64,000 bases of DNA from positions 1 to 64,000 of the forward strand of contig CAKUYQ010000007.1 of assembly GCA_934717185.1 (NCBI GenBank). The letters are read 5' to 3'. The translations under genes and the position numbers were made by a program. Each line of letters opens with the position of its first letter. The stretch's first letter is position 1. This document shows positions 18,541-26,291 of the stretch, one piece after another. The notes under the pieces were generated by a model. The model searched no databases, had not been told where the DNA came from, and saw only the letters and a list, made by a program, of their open reading frames with translations. Source of the DNA: an uncultured Bacteroidales bacterium. Its GTDB lineage: Bacteria; Bacteroidota; Bacteroidia; Bacteroidales; UBA932.

Positions 18541-18585
18541 AACTAAAATGGGATGGCCAATATTTCCGGTCATCCCATTTTAGTT
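18541..18585. terminator. Bidirectional terminator
   Basis: A perfect 15-bp stem runs from 18541-18555 to 18571-18585 (AACTAAAATGGGATG and its reverse complement). The A run on one side and T run on the other suit both converging genes, the YccA-type gene and the AraC regulator. Confidence 0.85.
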
Positions 18586-18620
18586 TGAAAGGGGTTCTAC
18601 CTATAATTTGTACAGCTCTT

Positions 18621-19544
18621 CTACAAAATTTGCGTAGAGTTTCTGTACTCACCGGGAGTCATTCCCGCATTCTTTTTAAAATACTTTCCAAAAGCAGACG
18701 GAGTAGAGAAATTAAGATGATCTGCAATCTCCATAATGCTCTTGCTTGAACATTTGAGCATGGACTTGGCCTCTGTAATAATAAATCTGTTAAGCCATTC
18801 CATTACAGTTGCACCGCTGGATTCTTTTGCAACAGCAGAAAGGTATTTTGGTGATATACACAACTTTTCTGCGTAAAACTCTATGCTGCGTTCCGTAAGG
18901 TAGTTCTCGGAAGCAATAGATATAAACCTTTTGAAAATATCATCTTTTCTGGTAAGCTTTTCAACAGCAACAACCTTTTCATTATCAATCTTTTTAAATA
19001 TAGCCTGCTTTAATGTGCTCAAAAACAGCCTTAATGAATACGATACCATCTCTTTGCTGGTACTTCCCTCCTCCTGACTCAGCAAAAGATTAATAACACC
19101 TATAATCTGTTTTACAAGCTCTGCTTCCGCACTGTTCAACACTACAAGTTGTGTAGACAAAACCTCCATCATCAATTTTACTGTTATCTGAGGCGAAAAG
19201 GTGTTGTCGTCAAAAGCCCCGGATTCAATCATAAATGCTGTAAACTCAACATCATCATCTCCCTTCATAAATGTGATAGTACCAGGGTGGATAAAAGCAA
19301 CGCTGTTCTCTACTAATTTAAGCTCCTTAAAATTAGAATACAGCGTAGCTGAGCCTCTCGTACACACTGTTATCACAAGAGCGCGTGTCCTTATAGGAAT
19401 CTTTAGGAACTCATTTATTTTACCCTTTATCTGACTATCTCCTATAATTGTAAGTCCGTGCATGGCAGACAGATGCTTAACATGCAAGGTTTTAATCACA
19501 TCCTCTGCCGAGATAGAAAAATATTCCTGTTTTTTCTTCATCAA
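18621..19544 (-). CDS. AraC-family transcriptional regulator
   Basis: A 307-residue regulator. The N-terminal 190 residues form a cupin-like sensing region. The last 100 residues hold two helix-turn-helix units (SIEFYAEKLCISPKYLSAVAKESSG and SIMEIADHLNFSTPSAFGKYFKKNAGMTPGEYR). The layout matches Bacteroidetes AraC proteins with an unknown small-molecule ligand. The gene is monocistronic, and its target cannot be told. It converges on the YccA-type gene and diverges from rpmE2 across a 250-base gap. Confidence 0.9.
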   Translation of the reverse strand: MMKKKQEYFSISAEDVIKTLHVKHLSAMHGLTIIGDSQIKGKINEFLKIPIRTRALVITVCTRGSATLYSNFKELKLVENSVAFIHPGTITFMKGDDDVEFTAFMIESGAFDDNTFSPQITVKLMMEVLSTQLVVLNSAEAELVKQIIGVINLLLSQEEGSTSKEMVSYSLRLFLSTLKQAIFKKIDNEKVVAVEKLTRKDDIFKRFISIASENYLTERSIEFYAEKLCISPKYLSAVAKESSGATVMEWLNRFIITEAKSMLKCSSKSIMEIADHLNFSTPSAFGKYFKKNAGMTPGEYRNSTQIL

Positions 19545-19613
19545 AATCTAATTATGACAACATTGCAAATAGTTGTCGGGAATCTAAAAATAAAATACTC
19601 AAACGTAAACCTA

Positions 19614-19621
19614 CAAATTTA
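19614..19621 (-). promoter_or_regulatory. -7 promoter box for the AraC regulator
   Basis: On the minus strand this reads TAAATTTG, giving a leader of about 65 bases. The decamer TTGTCGGGAA lies inside that leader at 19573-19582. Confidence 0.45.
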
Positions 19622-19749
19622 TATAAAAAAGCATAATTTCGCTCTCTTTAAAAAGACAAACATCAACGTTTATCCAATAAAAGCTAAGTAACCTTCAAAA
19701 AACAACCTGCATGTTACAAAAAAAGGATTTACATTTAGAAAAAAATTAT

Positions 19750-19757
19750 TACATTTG
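19750..19757 (+). promoter_or_regulatory. -7 promoter box for rpmE2
   Basis: TACATTTG matches TAnnTTTG about 37 bases before the rpmE2 ATG. Confidence 0.55.
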
Positions 19758-19794
19758 CCGCCAAATTGTTTAAACATATAAATACGTATTTAAT

Positions 19795-20043
19795 ATGAAG
19801 AAAGGAATTCATCCCGAAAGCTATAGATTAGTTGCTTTCAAGGATATGTCAAATGATCAGGTTTTCATTACCCGTTCATGCGCAAACACCAAGGAGACAA
19901 TAGAGATTGACGGTGTAACCTATCCGGTTGTCAAGCTTGAGATTTCAAACACATCTCACCCATTCTATACAGGTAAGATGAAACTTGTTGATACTGCCGG
20001 TAGAGTTGATAAGTTCTACAGCCGTTACAAAAGAAATAAATAG
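19795..20043 (+). CDS. rpmE2: 50S ribosomal protein bL31 type B
   Basis: An 82-residue large-subunit ribosomal protein. It begins MKKGIHPESYRLVAFKDMSND and ends SHPFYTGKMKLVDTAGRVDKFYSRYKRNK, typical of type B. The CxxC pairs that bind zinc in type A L31 are absent; the sole cysteine is in SCANTKET. It is transcribed alone with its own promoter and terminator. In many bacteria the zinc-free type B replaces type A under zinc limitation. Here it may be the only L31. Confidence 0.96.
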   Translation: MKKGIHPESYRLVAFKDMSNDQVFITRSCANTKETIEIDGVTYPVVKLEISNTSHPFYTGKMKLVDTAGRVDKFYSRYKRNK

Positions 20044-20065
20044 TCTTTTTTTTGAGGTTTATAGG

Positions 20066-20098
20066 AGGTTGGTTAATCTGTTTAGCCAACCTTTTTTA
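20066..20098 (+). terminator. Intrinsic terminator after rpmE2
   Basis: An 11-bp stem (AGGTTGGTTAA 20066-20076 with TTAGCCAACCT 20082-20092, one G-T pair) is followed by a run of T. Confidence 0.9.
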
Positions 20099-20144
20099 TT
20101 GGAATATAATTGTGCAGATTATTAATGTTTTAAAGTTTTAAACG

Positions 20145-20981
20145 ATGGATGAACAGGAGATAAAAAATACCATAATAAGACTTGCAAAGGAATATAATAA
20201 GGCTGAGTACTTTAAGACAGATCCAATTATCTTCCCAAAACACTTTTACAGACTGTTTAAAGGGCAGGATAATATTGGTTGTGAGTCGCAATTCCCAATT
20301 CCAAAAGATTATAATGTATCTTTGCAAGATATTGAAATAGCGGCTGTTATAGCAGCACACCTTGCATGGGGCAGAAGAGAGCTGATTGTAAGGGACATTA
20401 CAAGGGCAATGGATGAGATGAGGTGGAGACCATACGAGTATGTGATGAAAGGCAAATATAAAGACTGCAACGAGAGTCTTCACCGTACCATAAAATGGTG
20501 TGAATTTGCACAGATCTGCTCCAACTTAAAAGATTACTATACGAATAATGATACCCTTGAGCCTCTAAGCCCGGATCAATTTAGAGTAATTATCTTTGAC
20601 AAAGAGCCTGACAAGAATGCAGCAAACAAAAAGATTCACATGCTCCGCAGGTGGATGGTAAGGAACGACGGTATAGTAGATATGGGGATATGGAAAAGCA
20701 TCTCACCTTCTGAGCTGATTATTCCATTGGATGTTCATGTTCATCGCACGGCAATGTGGCTTGGGATAACAAAGCGCAAATCTGCAGATATTACAACGGC
20801 ACGCGAGATAACGGAGTATTTGAAGAGCATATTTCCTCAAGATCCTGTAATAGGTGATTTTGCGCTGTTTGCGTATGCCGCCTCAATGAAGAGAAGCGTT
20901 GGCGTTGGCCTTTTGTGTAAAGAGGGTATAGAGAGTAAAGAGGGTATAGATAGTAAAAAAGTAAGGAGAGGCCAAAGCTAA
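20145..20981 (+). CDS. TIGR02757 (DUF2400) family protein with repeat-derived C-terminus
   Basis: A 278-residue protein of a Bacteroidetes-rich family of unknown function. Recognisable stretches are AAVIAAHLAWGRRELIVRDITRAMDEM, KKIHMLRRWMVRNDGIVDMGIW, LIIPLDVHVHRTAMWLGI and PQDPVIGDFALFAYAAS. The helical HhH-like pattern suggests a DNA-glycosylase-related fold, which is inference. The last 30 or so residues (KEGIES, KEGIDS, KKVRRGQS) are translated from the dispersed repeat at 20896-20985, so the native end was probably near residue 248. It is first of a probable operon with tldD (12 bases away). Confidence 0.8.
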   Translation: MDEQEIKNTIIRLAKEYNKAEYFKTDPIIFPKHFYRLFKGQDNIGCESQFPIPKDYNVSLQDIEIAAVIAAHLAWGRRELIVRDITRAMDEMRWRPYEYVMKGKYKDCNESLHRTIKWCEFAQICSNLKDYYTNNDTLEPLSPDQFRVIIFDKEPDKNAANKKIHMLRRWMVRNDGIVDMGIWKSISPSELIIPLDVHVHRTAMWLGITKRKSADITTAREITEYLKSIFPQDPVIGDFALFAYAASMKRSVGVGLLCKEGIESKEGIDSKKVRRGQS

Positions 20982-20985
20982 AGCC
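20896..20985. repeat. Composite degenerate repeat, copy 3 (inside a gene end)
   Basis: GCGTTGGCGTTGGCC (20896-20910) faces GGCCAAAGCTAAAGCC (20970-20985). Between them are two 18-bp units (20917-20934 and 20935-20952, one difference) and a decayed third. This equals copy 5 at 41643-41784 read on the other strand. It overlaps the final codons of the TIGR02757 gene. Confidence 0.7.
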
Positions 20986-20993
20986 TTATAAGT

Positions 20994-22400
20994 ATGATGA
21001 GTAATATATTTGAAATAAGCAGACAAGATGCGGAGAGGGTTCTTTCTGAGGCTCTCTGCAATGGAGGCACATATGCAGACCTGTACTTTGAGCACACCAT
21101 TACAAATGAATTGATGCTAAGGGACAACAAAATAAGTGCAGTAGCCTCCAACATAGACTTTGGCGTTGGTGTACGTGTGCTGAAAGGTGAACGCACAGGA
21201 TATGCCTATTCAGAGACTACAGATATGGAGAGTATGCTGCGGGCAGCAAAGACTGCGGCACAGATAGCAGATTCTCCAAACGCAAAGCACAAGGAGATAA
21301 AAATATCAAAAGAGGTTAAGGCAGACAATCATTACCCTCTCATCAAGGGGTGGGCAGACACAGATGTAACATACAAGATCAAATACCTCAACTATCTCAA
21401 CGAACAGATTCAGAAGAGGAGCATCTATGTGGAGAAAGCCAACGCAAGAATTGCAGACTCAATATCGGATATTCTGTTCTTCAACTCGCTTGGAGAGACA
21501 TTCTATGATGTAAGACCATTAGTCTCAATAAGCGCCGGCGCAGTAATGCTAAAAGCCGGGCGCAGAGAGAACGGCTCTGTTTCGAGAAGCTTTAGATGCG
21601 GATTCGAACTTCTAAGCGAACCGCTTATGGATGAGATTGCAGATGAACTCATTGCAAGAACAGAGATACTATTTGGTGCAACACGCCCCAAAGGGGGCAT
21701 AATGCCTGTAGTGATGGGTGCAGGAGGCTCAGGAATACTGCTGCATGAAGCCGTAGGTCACGCATTTGAAGCAGATTTCAACAGAAAAGGGGCATCTATC
21801 TTCTCGGACAAGATGGGGAAAAAAGTATGCGACAGCAGTATAAACATAGTAGATGACGGCACAATCCTTGCAAACAGAGGCAGCTGCAATTGGGATGACG
21901 AAGGTGTTCTGGGGCAGAAAACATATATGATAAAAGATGGAATATTAAATTCTTACCTGCATGACCGCATAAGCGCACGCTATTACAAGGTAGCGCCAAC
22001 GGGAAACGGTAGAAGAGAATCATTCAGATATATGCCAATTCCAAGAATGAGAGCAACATATATGGAGGCCGGCCCATACAGCAACAATGAGATCATAAAA
22101 AGTGTAAAAAGAGGAATTTATGTAGACAATTTCTCAAACGGGCAGGTTCAGATAGGCGCCGGAGATTTCACATTCTTTGTAAAAAGCGGATACCTCATAG
22201 AGGAGGGAGCGCTCACTGCACCAATAAAGGATATAAACATAATTGGCAACGGTCCTCAGGCTCTTGCAGATATAACCATGGTTGGCAACGACCCCAAAAT
22301 GGAGAATGCCACATGGATTTGTGGAAAAGACCAGCTCTGCCCGGTTTCATGCGGAATGCCAACGGTAAAGGTAGGCCGGCTTATGGTTGGAGGTATGTAA
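20994..22400 (+). CDS. tldD: TldD-type metalloprotease
   Basis: Subunit of the TldD/TldE metalloprotease, known in other bacteria to degrade or trim unfolded peptides and to mature some peptides such as microcin B17. It is 468 residues. The zinc motif HEAVGH lies near residues 251-256 in GGSGILLHEAVGHAFEADFN. The C-terminal block includes CGKDQLCPVSCGMPTVKVGRLMVGG. The ATG at 20994 is followed at once by another at 20997. The partner gene starts 16 bases downstream. Confidence 0.92.
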   Translation: MMSNIFEISRQDAERVLSEALCNGGTYADLYFEHTITNELMLRDNKISAVASNIDFGVGVRVLKGERTGYAYSETTDMESMLRAAKTAAQIADSPNAKHKEIKISKEVKADNHYPLIKGWADTDVTYKIKYLNYLNEQIQKRSIYVEKANARIADSISDILFFNSLGETFYDVRPLVSISAGAVMLKAGRRENGSVSRSFRCGFELLSEPLMDEIADELIARTEILFGATRPKGGIMPVVMGAGGSGILLHEAVGHAFEADFNRKGASIFSDKMGKKVCDSSINIVDDGTILANRGSCNWDDEGVLGQKTYMIKDGILNSYLHDRISARYYKVAPTGNGRRESFRYMPIPRMRATYMEAGPYSNNEIIKSVKRGIYVDNFSNGQVQIGAGDFTFFVKSGYLIEEGALTAPIKDINIIGNGPQALADITMVGNDPKMENATWICGKDQLCPVSCGMPTVKVGRLMVGGM

Positions 22401-22416
22401 ACAAAAAGACATAACA

Positions 22417-23820
22417 ATGAAACCTATTGAAAAATACAGCGATATTGCAAATATAGAGGAGAGAAAGGCAGCAGATTATGCCCTTGATAAAGCAATAAAG
22501 GAGGGGGCAACAGAATCACGTGTAATGCTGAATATGGGGGAACAGAGCAGTTTTAATGTCTTGGACGGAGAGCTGGATATACTCCAAGGCTCCGCAGACC
22601 GTTCGCTTTACATACAGATATACATAAACGGAAAATATGGCTCCTACTCCACCAATATATTTAAAAAGAGCTCATTAGACACATTTATAAAAAATGCTGT
22701 TGAAGCAACCAAACTATTGAGTGAGGATTATGCCTATACGCTTCCCGACAAATCTCTCTATTACAAAGGATTTGACGGCTGTACAGTTGAAGAGGGATTG
22801 AAAAAGACAGATTTGGGGCAGTTCGATCCAATGATATACAGCCTCTCCCCTGCTCAAAAGAGAGAGATAGCTTTGGAGGTCTACAACAAAATGGATGAGG
22901 TCTCATACAGGGGAAACAAGACAGGGGCACTAATATCTGGTTCTGTTGAATACGCAGACTCTGTTGAATATTTCTATATGAAAGATTCACAAGGATTTAA
23001 AGGTGAATCTCTACAGACTACATTCAATTTGACATCGGAAGTTTCTGTAAAAGGCAGAAACGGGGCACGTCCGGAAAGCTGGTGGTATGAAAGCACACTT
23101 ACACTAACCGATTTTCTGAATAATGTAAATTACAGAGATACAGGCGCAACAGCTCTTTACAGAGCACAGGCAAAGCTTAATCCTAAAAAAATAAAGGGTG
23201 GCACATACTCTGTTGTGATAGACAGAACCTGTTCATCGAGGGTAATAGCACCGGTACTCAGTGCTTTGTCTGGAGCTAACTTGCAACAGAAAAACTCATT
23301 TCTGCTCGATTGCCTTGGGAAAAGGGTTTTCTCGCCAAAGATGTCTCTTATAGACAGGCCTTTGCTTAAAGGGATGAGCGGAAGCAGGTACTTTGACAGC
23401 GAAGGGGTAGCCACAGCCGATATGGATATTATATCGGGAGGAAGAGTAGAAAAATATTTTATAAACACATATTACTCAAAAAAACTTGGAATGCCTGCCG
23501 GGGTGGAGGGGGCTTCTGTTCCAATACTCACAGACGGAGGAGATATCGCAGACAGCGGCGAACTTATCAAATTAGTGGGTAGGGGAGTTTTCATTACAGG
23601 TTTTAACGGAGGCAACTGTAATCCGGGTACAGGGGATTTTTCTTTTGGTATAGAGGGATTCTATTTTGAGAGTGGAGAGATAAAGTTTCCCGTAAAAGAG
23701 CTTAATATTACAGGAAATATCATATCTTTATGGAATAATTTTATCGCAAGCGCCAATGATGCCCGCAAATGTACAAGATGGCAGATTGGTTCTTTAGCCT
23801 TTGAAAATGTGAATATTTAA
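22417..23820 (+). CDS. tldE: TldE/PmbA-type metalloprotease partner
   Basis: Partner subunit of TldD. The ATG at 22417 (MKPIEKYSDIAN) is preferred over an upstream TTG at 22387 that would overlap tldD. It gives 467 residues. The fold resembles TldD but lacks HExxxH, as expected for TldE/PmbA. The C-terminal GGNCNPGTGDFSFGIEGFYFESGEIKFPVKELNITGN is the conserved family end. It should form a heterodimer in the cytoplasm. NhaC follows after 11 bases. Confidence 0.92.
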   Translation: MKPIEKYSDIANIEERKAADYALDKAIKEGATESRVMLNMGEQSSFNVLDGELDILQGSADRSLYIQIYINGKYGSYSTNIFKKSSLDTFIKNAVEATKLLSEDYAYTLPDKSLYYKGFDGCTVEEGLKKTDLGQFDPMIYSLSPAQKREIALEVYNKMDEVSYRGNKTGALISGSVEYADSVEYFYMKDSQGFKGESLQTTFNLTSEVSVKGRNGARPESWWYESTLTLTDFLNNVNYRDTGATALYRAQAKLNPKKIKGGTYSVVIDRTCSSRVIAPVLSALSGANLQQKNSFLLDCLGKRVFSPKMSLIDRPLLKGMSGSRYFDSEGVATADMDIISGGRVEKYFINTYYSKKLGMPAGVEGASVPILTDGGDIADSGELIKLVGRGVFITGFNGGNCNPGTGDFSFGIEGFYFESGEIKFPVKELNITGNIISLWNNFIASANDARKCTRWQIGSLAFENVNI

Positions 23821-23831
23821 AATTAATTAAA

Positions 23832-25307
23832 ATGGAGAAAAGACCATCGCTCCTATTATCCGTATTTCCGGTGATAATACTTGTACTTGTTTTAGTAGCC
23901 GGTGTAAATATGTTTGGAGATGATTTAACATCGGGTCCATCGCAAATAGCTCTCATAACAGCAGGCGTTATAGGCGCCGCCATTGGAATATTCTATTATA
24001 GGGTTCCGTGGGAAAAGATAGAGGAAAAGATGTCTGACAATCTGAGTAAAACCGGTTCTGCACTGTTCATATTGCTTATGATTGGCGCACTCACAGCCTC
24101 CTGGATTCAAAGCGGTGTTGTTCCGGCACTTATTTATTACGGGTTAAAACTCATAAATCCTACTGTTTTTCTGCTCGTTGTCTTCCTATTTACAGCAATC
24201 ATCTCTACAATGGCAGGAAGCTCATGGACTACCATAGGAACCATTGGTGTTGCAATGTTGAGTGCCGGGCAGATACTTGGATTTCATTCGGGACTGTTGG
24301 CCGGAGCCATAATCTCCGGAGCATATTTTGGAGACAAGGTGTCTCCTCTCTCAGACACAACAAACCTTTCCGCTTCAATATCTCAGGTAGATCTGTACAA
24401 GCATGTAAAATATATGCTCATCACCAATATTCCTTTATTGGTGATTACAGCAATAATATTTACGGTTATAGGTTTCTTAATGCCATCCGCAGATAATTTG
24501 GATATAGAAAAGGATTTGGCAGAGATTGCCGCCGCATACAACATAACCCCATGGCTGCTGCTTATACCATGCGCCACTATCTATATGATATACAAAAAAA
24601 TGTCTCCATTCCTAACACTATTTTTGTCTGCCGTATTGGGTTGCATAGTGGCACTTTTCGCCCAACCTCAGATTATAGCACAGATAACTCCGTATGCAGA
24701 GGGTTCGGTAAAGACATGGCTGTACGCACCCCTTAAAATAATGTCGTCTCACGTAGATATTTCAACAGGCAATGAGATGCTCAACGGGCTTGTAAGCACA
24801 AACGGCATGGCCGGAATGCTGAATACAATATGGCTTATCTTGTGCGTTGTGGTATTTGGCGGTATAATGGAGGCATGCGGTTATATACAGACTGTTACAG
24901 ATATTATTGTAAAGAGGATAAAGAACGCCGTATCGTTGGTTGCATCAACAATGGCATCCTGCATTTTTTGCAATATAGTTCTCTCTGACCAATATATGTC
25001 TATCCTTATTCCGGGAAAGATGTTCAAAAAAATTTATGAAGATGAGGGGTATAATCCTGAGCTGCTCAGCCGTTCACTCCAGGACTCAGCCGCCGTTACA
25101 TCTGTATTGGTCCCTTGGAATACCTGCGGTGTGGCTCAATCCGGAGTTTTAGGTGTCCCTACATTGGAGTATCTTCCATACTGTTTCTACAACTGGCTGT
25201 CTCCTTTTGTAAACCTTGCAGTGGTGTTCTTGGGGTATAAGATCTATAGGTTTGGAAAACCTGTCGGGAAGCTGATTGGAAAAAGAAAAGAAAAAGTGGG
25301 CAAATAG
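23832..25307 (+). CDS. nhaC: NhaC-type Na+/H+ antiporter
   Basis: A 491-residue inner-membrane protein with about twelve helices. Family stretches include GALTASWIQSGVVPALIYYGLKLI, AGSSWTTIGTIGVAMLSAG, GAIISGAYFGDKVSPLSDTTNLSA and SCIFCNIVLSDQYMSILIPGKMF. It exchanges Na+ for H+ and would complement the Na+ pumps encoded further upstream. An amino-acid/H+ antiporter role is possible within this superfamily. Position after tldE suggests cotranscription without an obvious shared function. Confidence 0.88.
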   Translation: MEKRPSLLLSVFPVIILVLVLVAGVNMFGDDLTSGPSQIALITAGVIGAAIGIFYYRVPWEKIEEKMSDNLSKTGSALFILLMIGALTASWIQSGVVPALIYYGLKLINPTVFLLVVFLFTAIISTMAGSSWTTIGTIGVAMLSAGQILGFHSGLLAGAIISGAYFGDKVSPLSDTTNLSASISQVDLYKHVKYMLITNIPLLVITAIIFTVIGFLMPSADNLDIEKDLAEIAAAYNITPWLLLIPCATIYMIYKKMSPFLTLFLSAVLGCIVALFAQPQIIAQITPYAEGSVKTWLYAPLKIMSSHVDISTGNEMLNGLVSTNGMAGMLNTIWLILCVVVFGGIMEACGYIQTVTDIIVKRIKNAVSLVASTMASCIFCNIVLSDQYMSILIPGKMFKKIYEDEGYNPELLSRSLQDSAAVTSVLVPWNTCGVAQSGVLGVPTLEYLPYCFYNWLSPFVNLAVVFLGYKIYRFGKPVGKLIGKRKEKVGK

Positions 25308-25390
25308 CTCTTCTGCTTGTATGATTTGAAAAAAATGCAGACTTTTGCATATAGATTATTAGAGATTATTTATTAAAAAGTTATACTATC

Positions 25391-25924
25391 ATGGAAAAAA
25401 ATCACGTTGTATCACTATCATATACTCTTAAGGTTGATGGCGAGGTTATTGAAACGGTTAATGCCGAGCGTCCTATGGAGTTTATCTTTGGAACAGGCTA
25501 CCTGCTTCCAAAATTTGAGGAGAATATAAAAGGAAAGATTGAGGGTGATACTTTTGAGTTTACTCTTGAGCCTACAGAGGCTTACGGTGAAATTAACAAA
25601 GATGCCATTGTTGAGCTTCCTAAAAATATCTTTGAGGTTGACGGTAAAATTGAAGATGGCCTTCTTACTGTGGGCAATACTCTTCCTATGATGGATTCTG
25701 CCGGAAACAGGCTTAACGGTACTATTGACGAGGTTAAGGATGAGACTGTGGTTATGAACTTTAACCATCCTTTGGCAGGTTCGAAACTTCATTTCACAGG
25801 TAAGGTTGAAAAGATAAGGCCTGCTACGGAGAAGGAGATCAATGAGGGTCTTCATGGCGAGAAGGTTAAGCATGACTGCAACTGCAACGGGGGATGCTCC
25901 TCTTGCGGAGGCGGCTGCCATTAA
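25391..25924 (+). CDS. slyD: SlyD-type FKBP peptidyl-prolyl isomerase
   Basis: A 177-residue FKBP-type isomerase and chaperone. It has the split FKBP domain (VVSLSYTLKVDGEVIETV, PMEFIFGTGYLLPKFEENIKGK, NFNHPLAGSKLHFTGKV) with the inserted flap domain in the middle. A Cys/His-rich tail (HDCNCNGGCSSCGGGCH) resembles the nickel-binding tail of SlyD. A strong terminator follows. Confidence 0.92.
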   Translation: MEKNHVVSLSYTLKVDGEVIETVNAERPMEFIFGTGYLLPKFEENIKGKIEGDTFEFTLEPTEAYGEINKDAIVELPKNIFEVDGKIEDGLLTVGNTLPMMDSAGNRLNGTIDEVKDETVVMNFNHPLAGSKLHFTGKVEKIRPATEKEINEGLHGEKVKHDCNCNGGCSSCGGGCH

Positions 25925-25930
25925 TGAAAC

Positions 25931-25975
25931 AAAAGGGGATAGCAAAAATATATTTGTCATCCCCTTTTTTTCTGT
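25931..25975 (+). terminator. Intrinsic terminator after slyD
   Basis: The stem AAAAGGGGATAGCAAA at 25931-25946 pairs with TTTGTCATCCCCTTTT (two mismatches), followed by more T. Confidence 0.85.
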
Positions 25976-26099
25976 TTACTAATCGTTTAGATTAGTTACA
26001 GTCTTGTAATCACCAACATTTTTTCTGCATGGATATTTTTACACCATCTATTAAAAAAAGAGTAAAAATATTAATTTTTCTTTATCAACTAAAAACAAA

Positions 26100-26131
26100 T
26101 TTGTATAATCGTTAAATAATTCATACATTTA
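26100..26131 (+). promoter_or_regulatory. Promoter of the RHS toxin gene
   Basis: TTTG at 26100-26103 and TACATTTA at 26124-26131 are separated by 20 bases, close to the Bacteroidetes -33/-7 arrangement, with a final A in place of G. It predicts a leader of about 150 bases containing the perfect inverted repeat TGAAATGA/TCATTTCA at 26146-26165. Nothing else is apparent in the 25976-26291 gap. Confidence 0.5.
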
Positions 26132-26291
26132 CAAGCGATACAGTTTGAAATGATTACTCATTTCAGCGCCCTGCTTCACAGGTATATAAGATATACAGTT
26201 TCAAAGAGCAGACTGCAAATGGTACAAGGAGTGTACTGTGAGCCGAAGCGGGAGACATTTCTTTTTATTTACTTCAAATAAACACACGATT

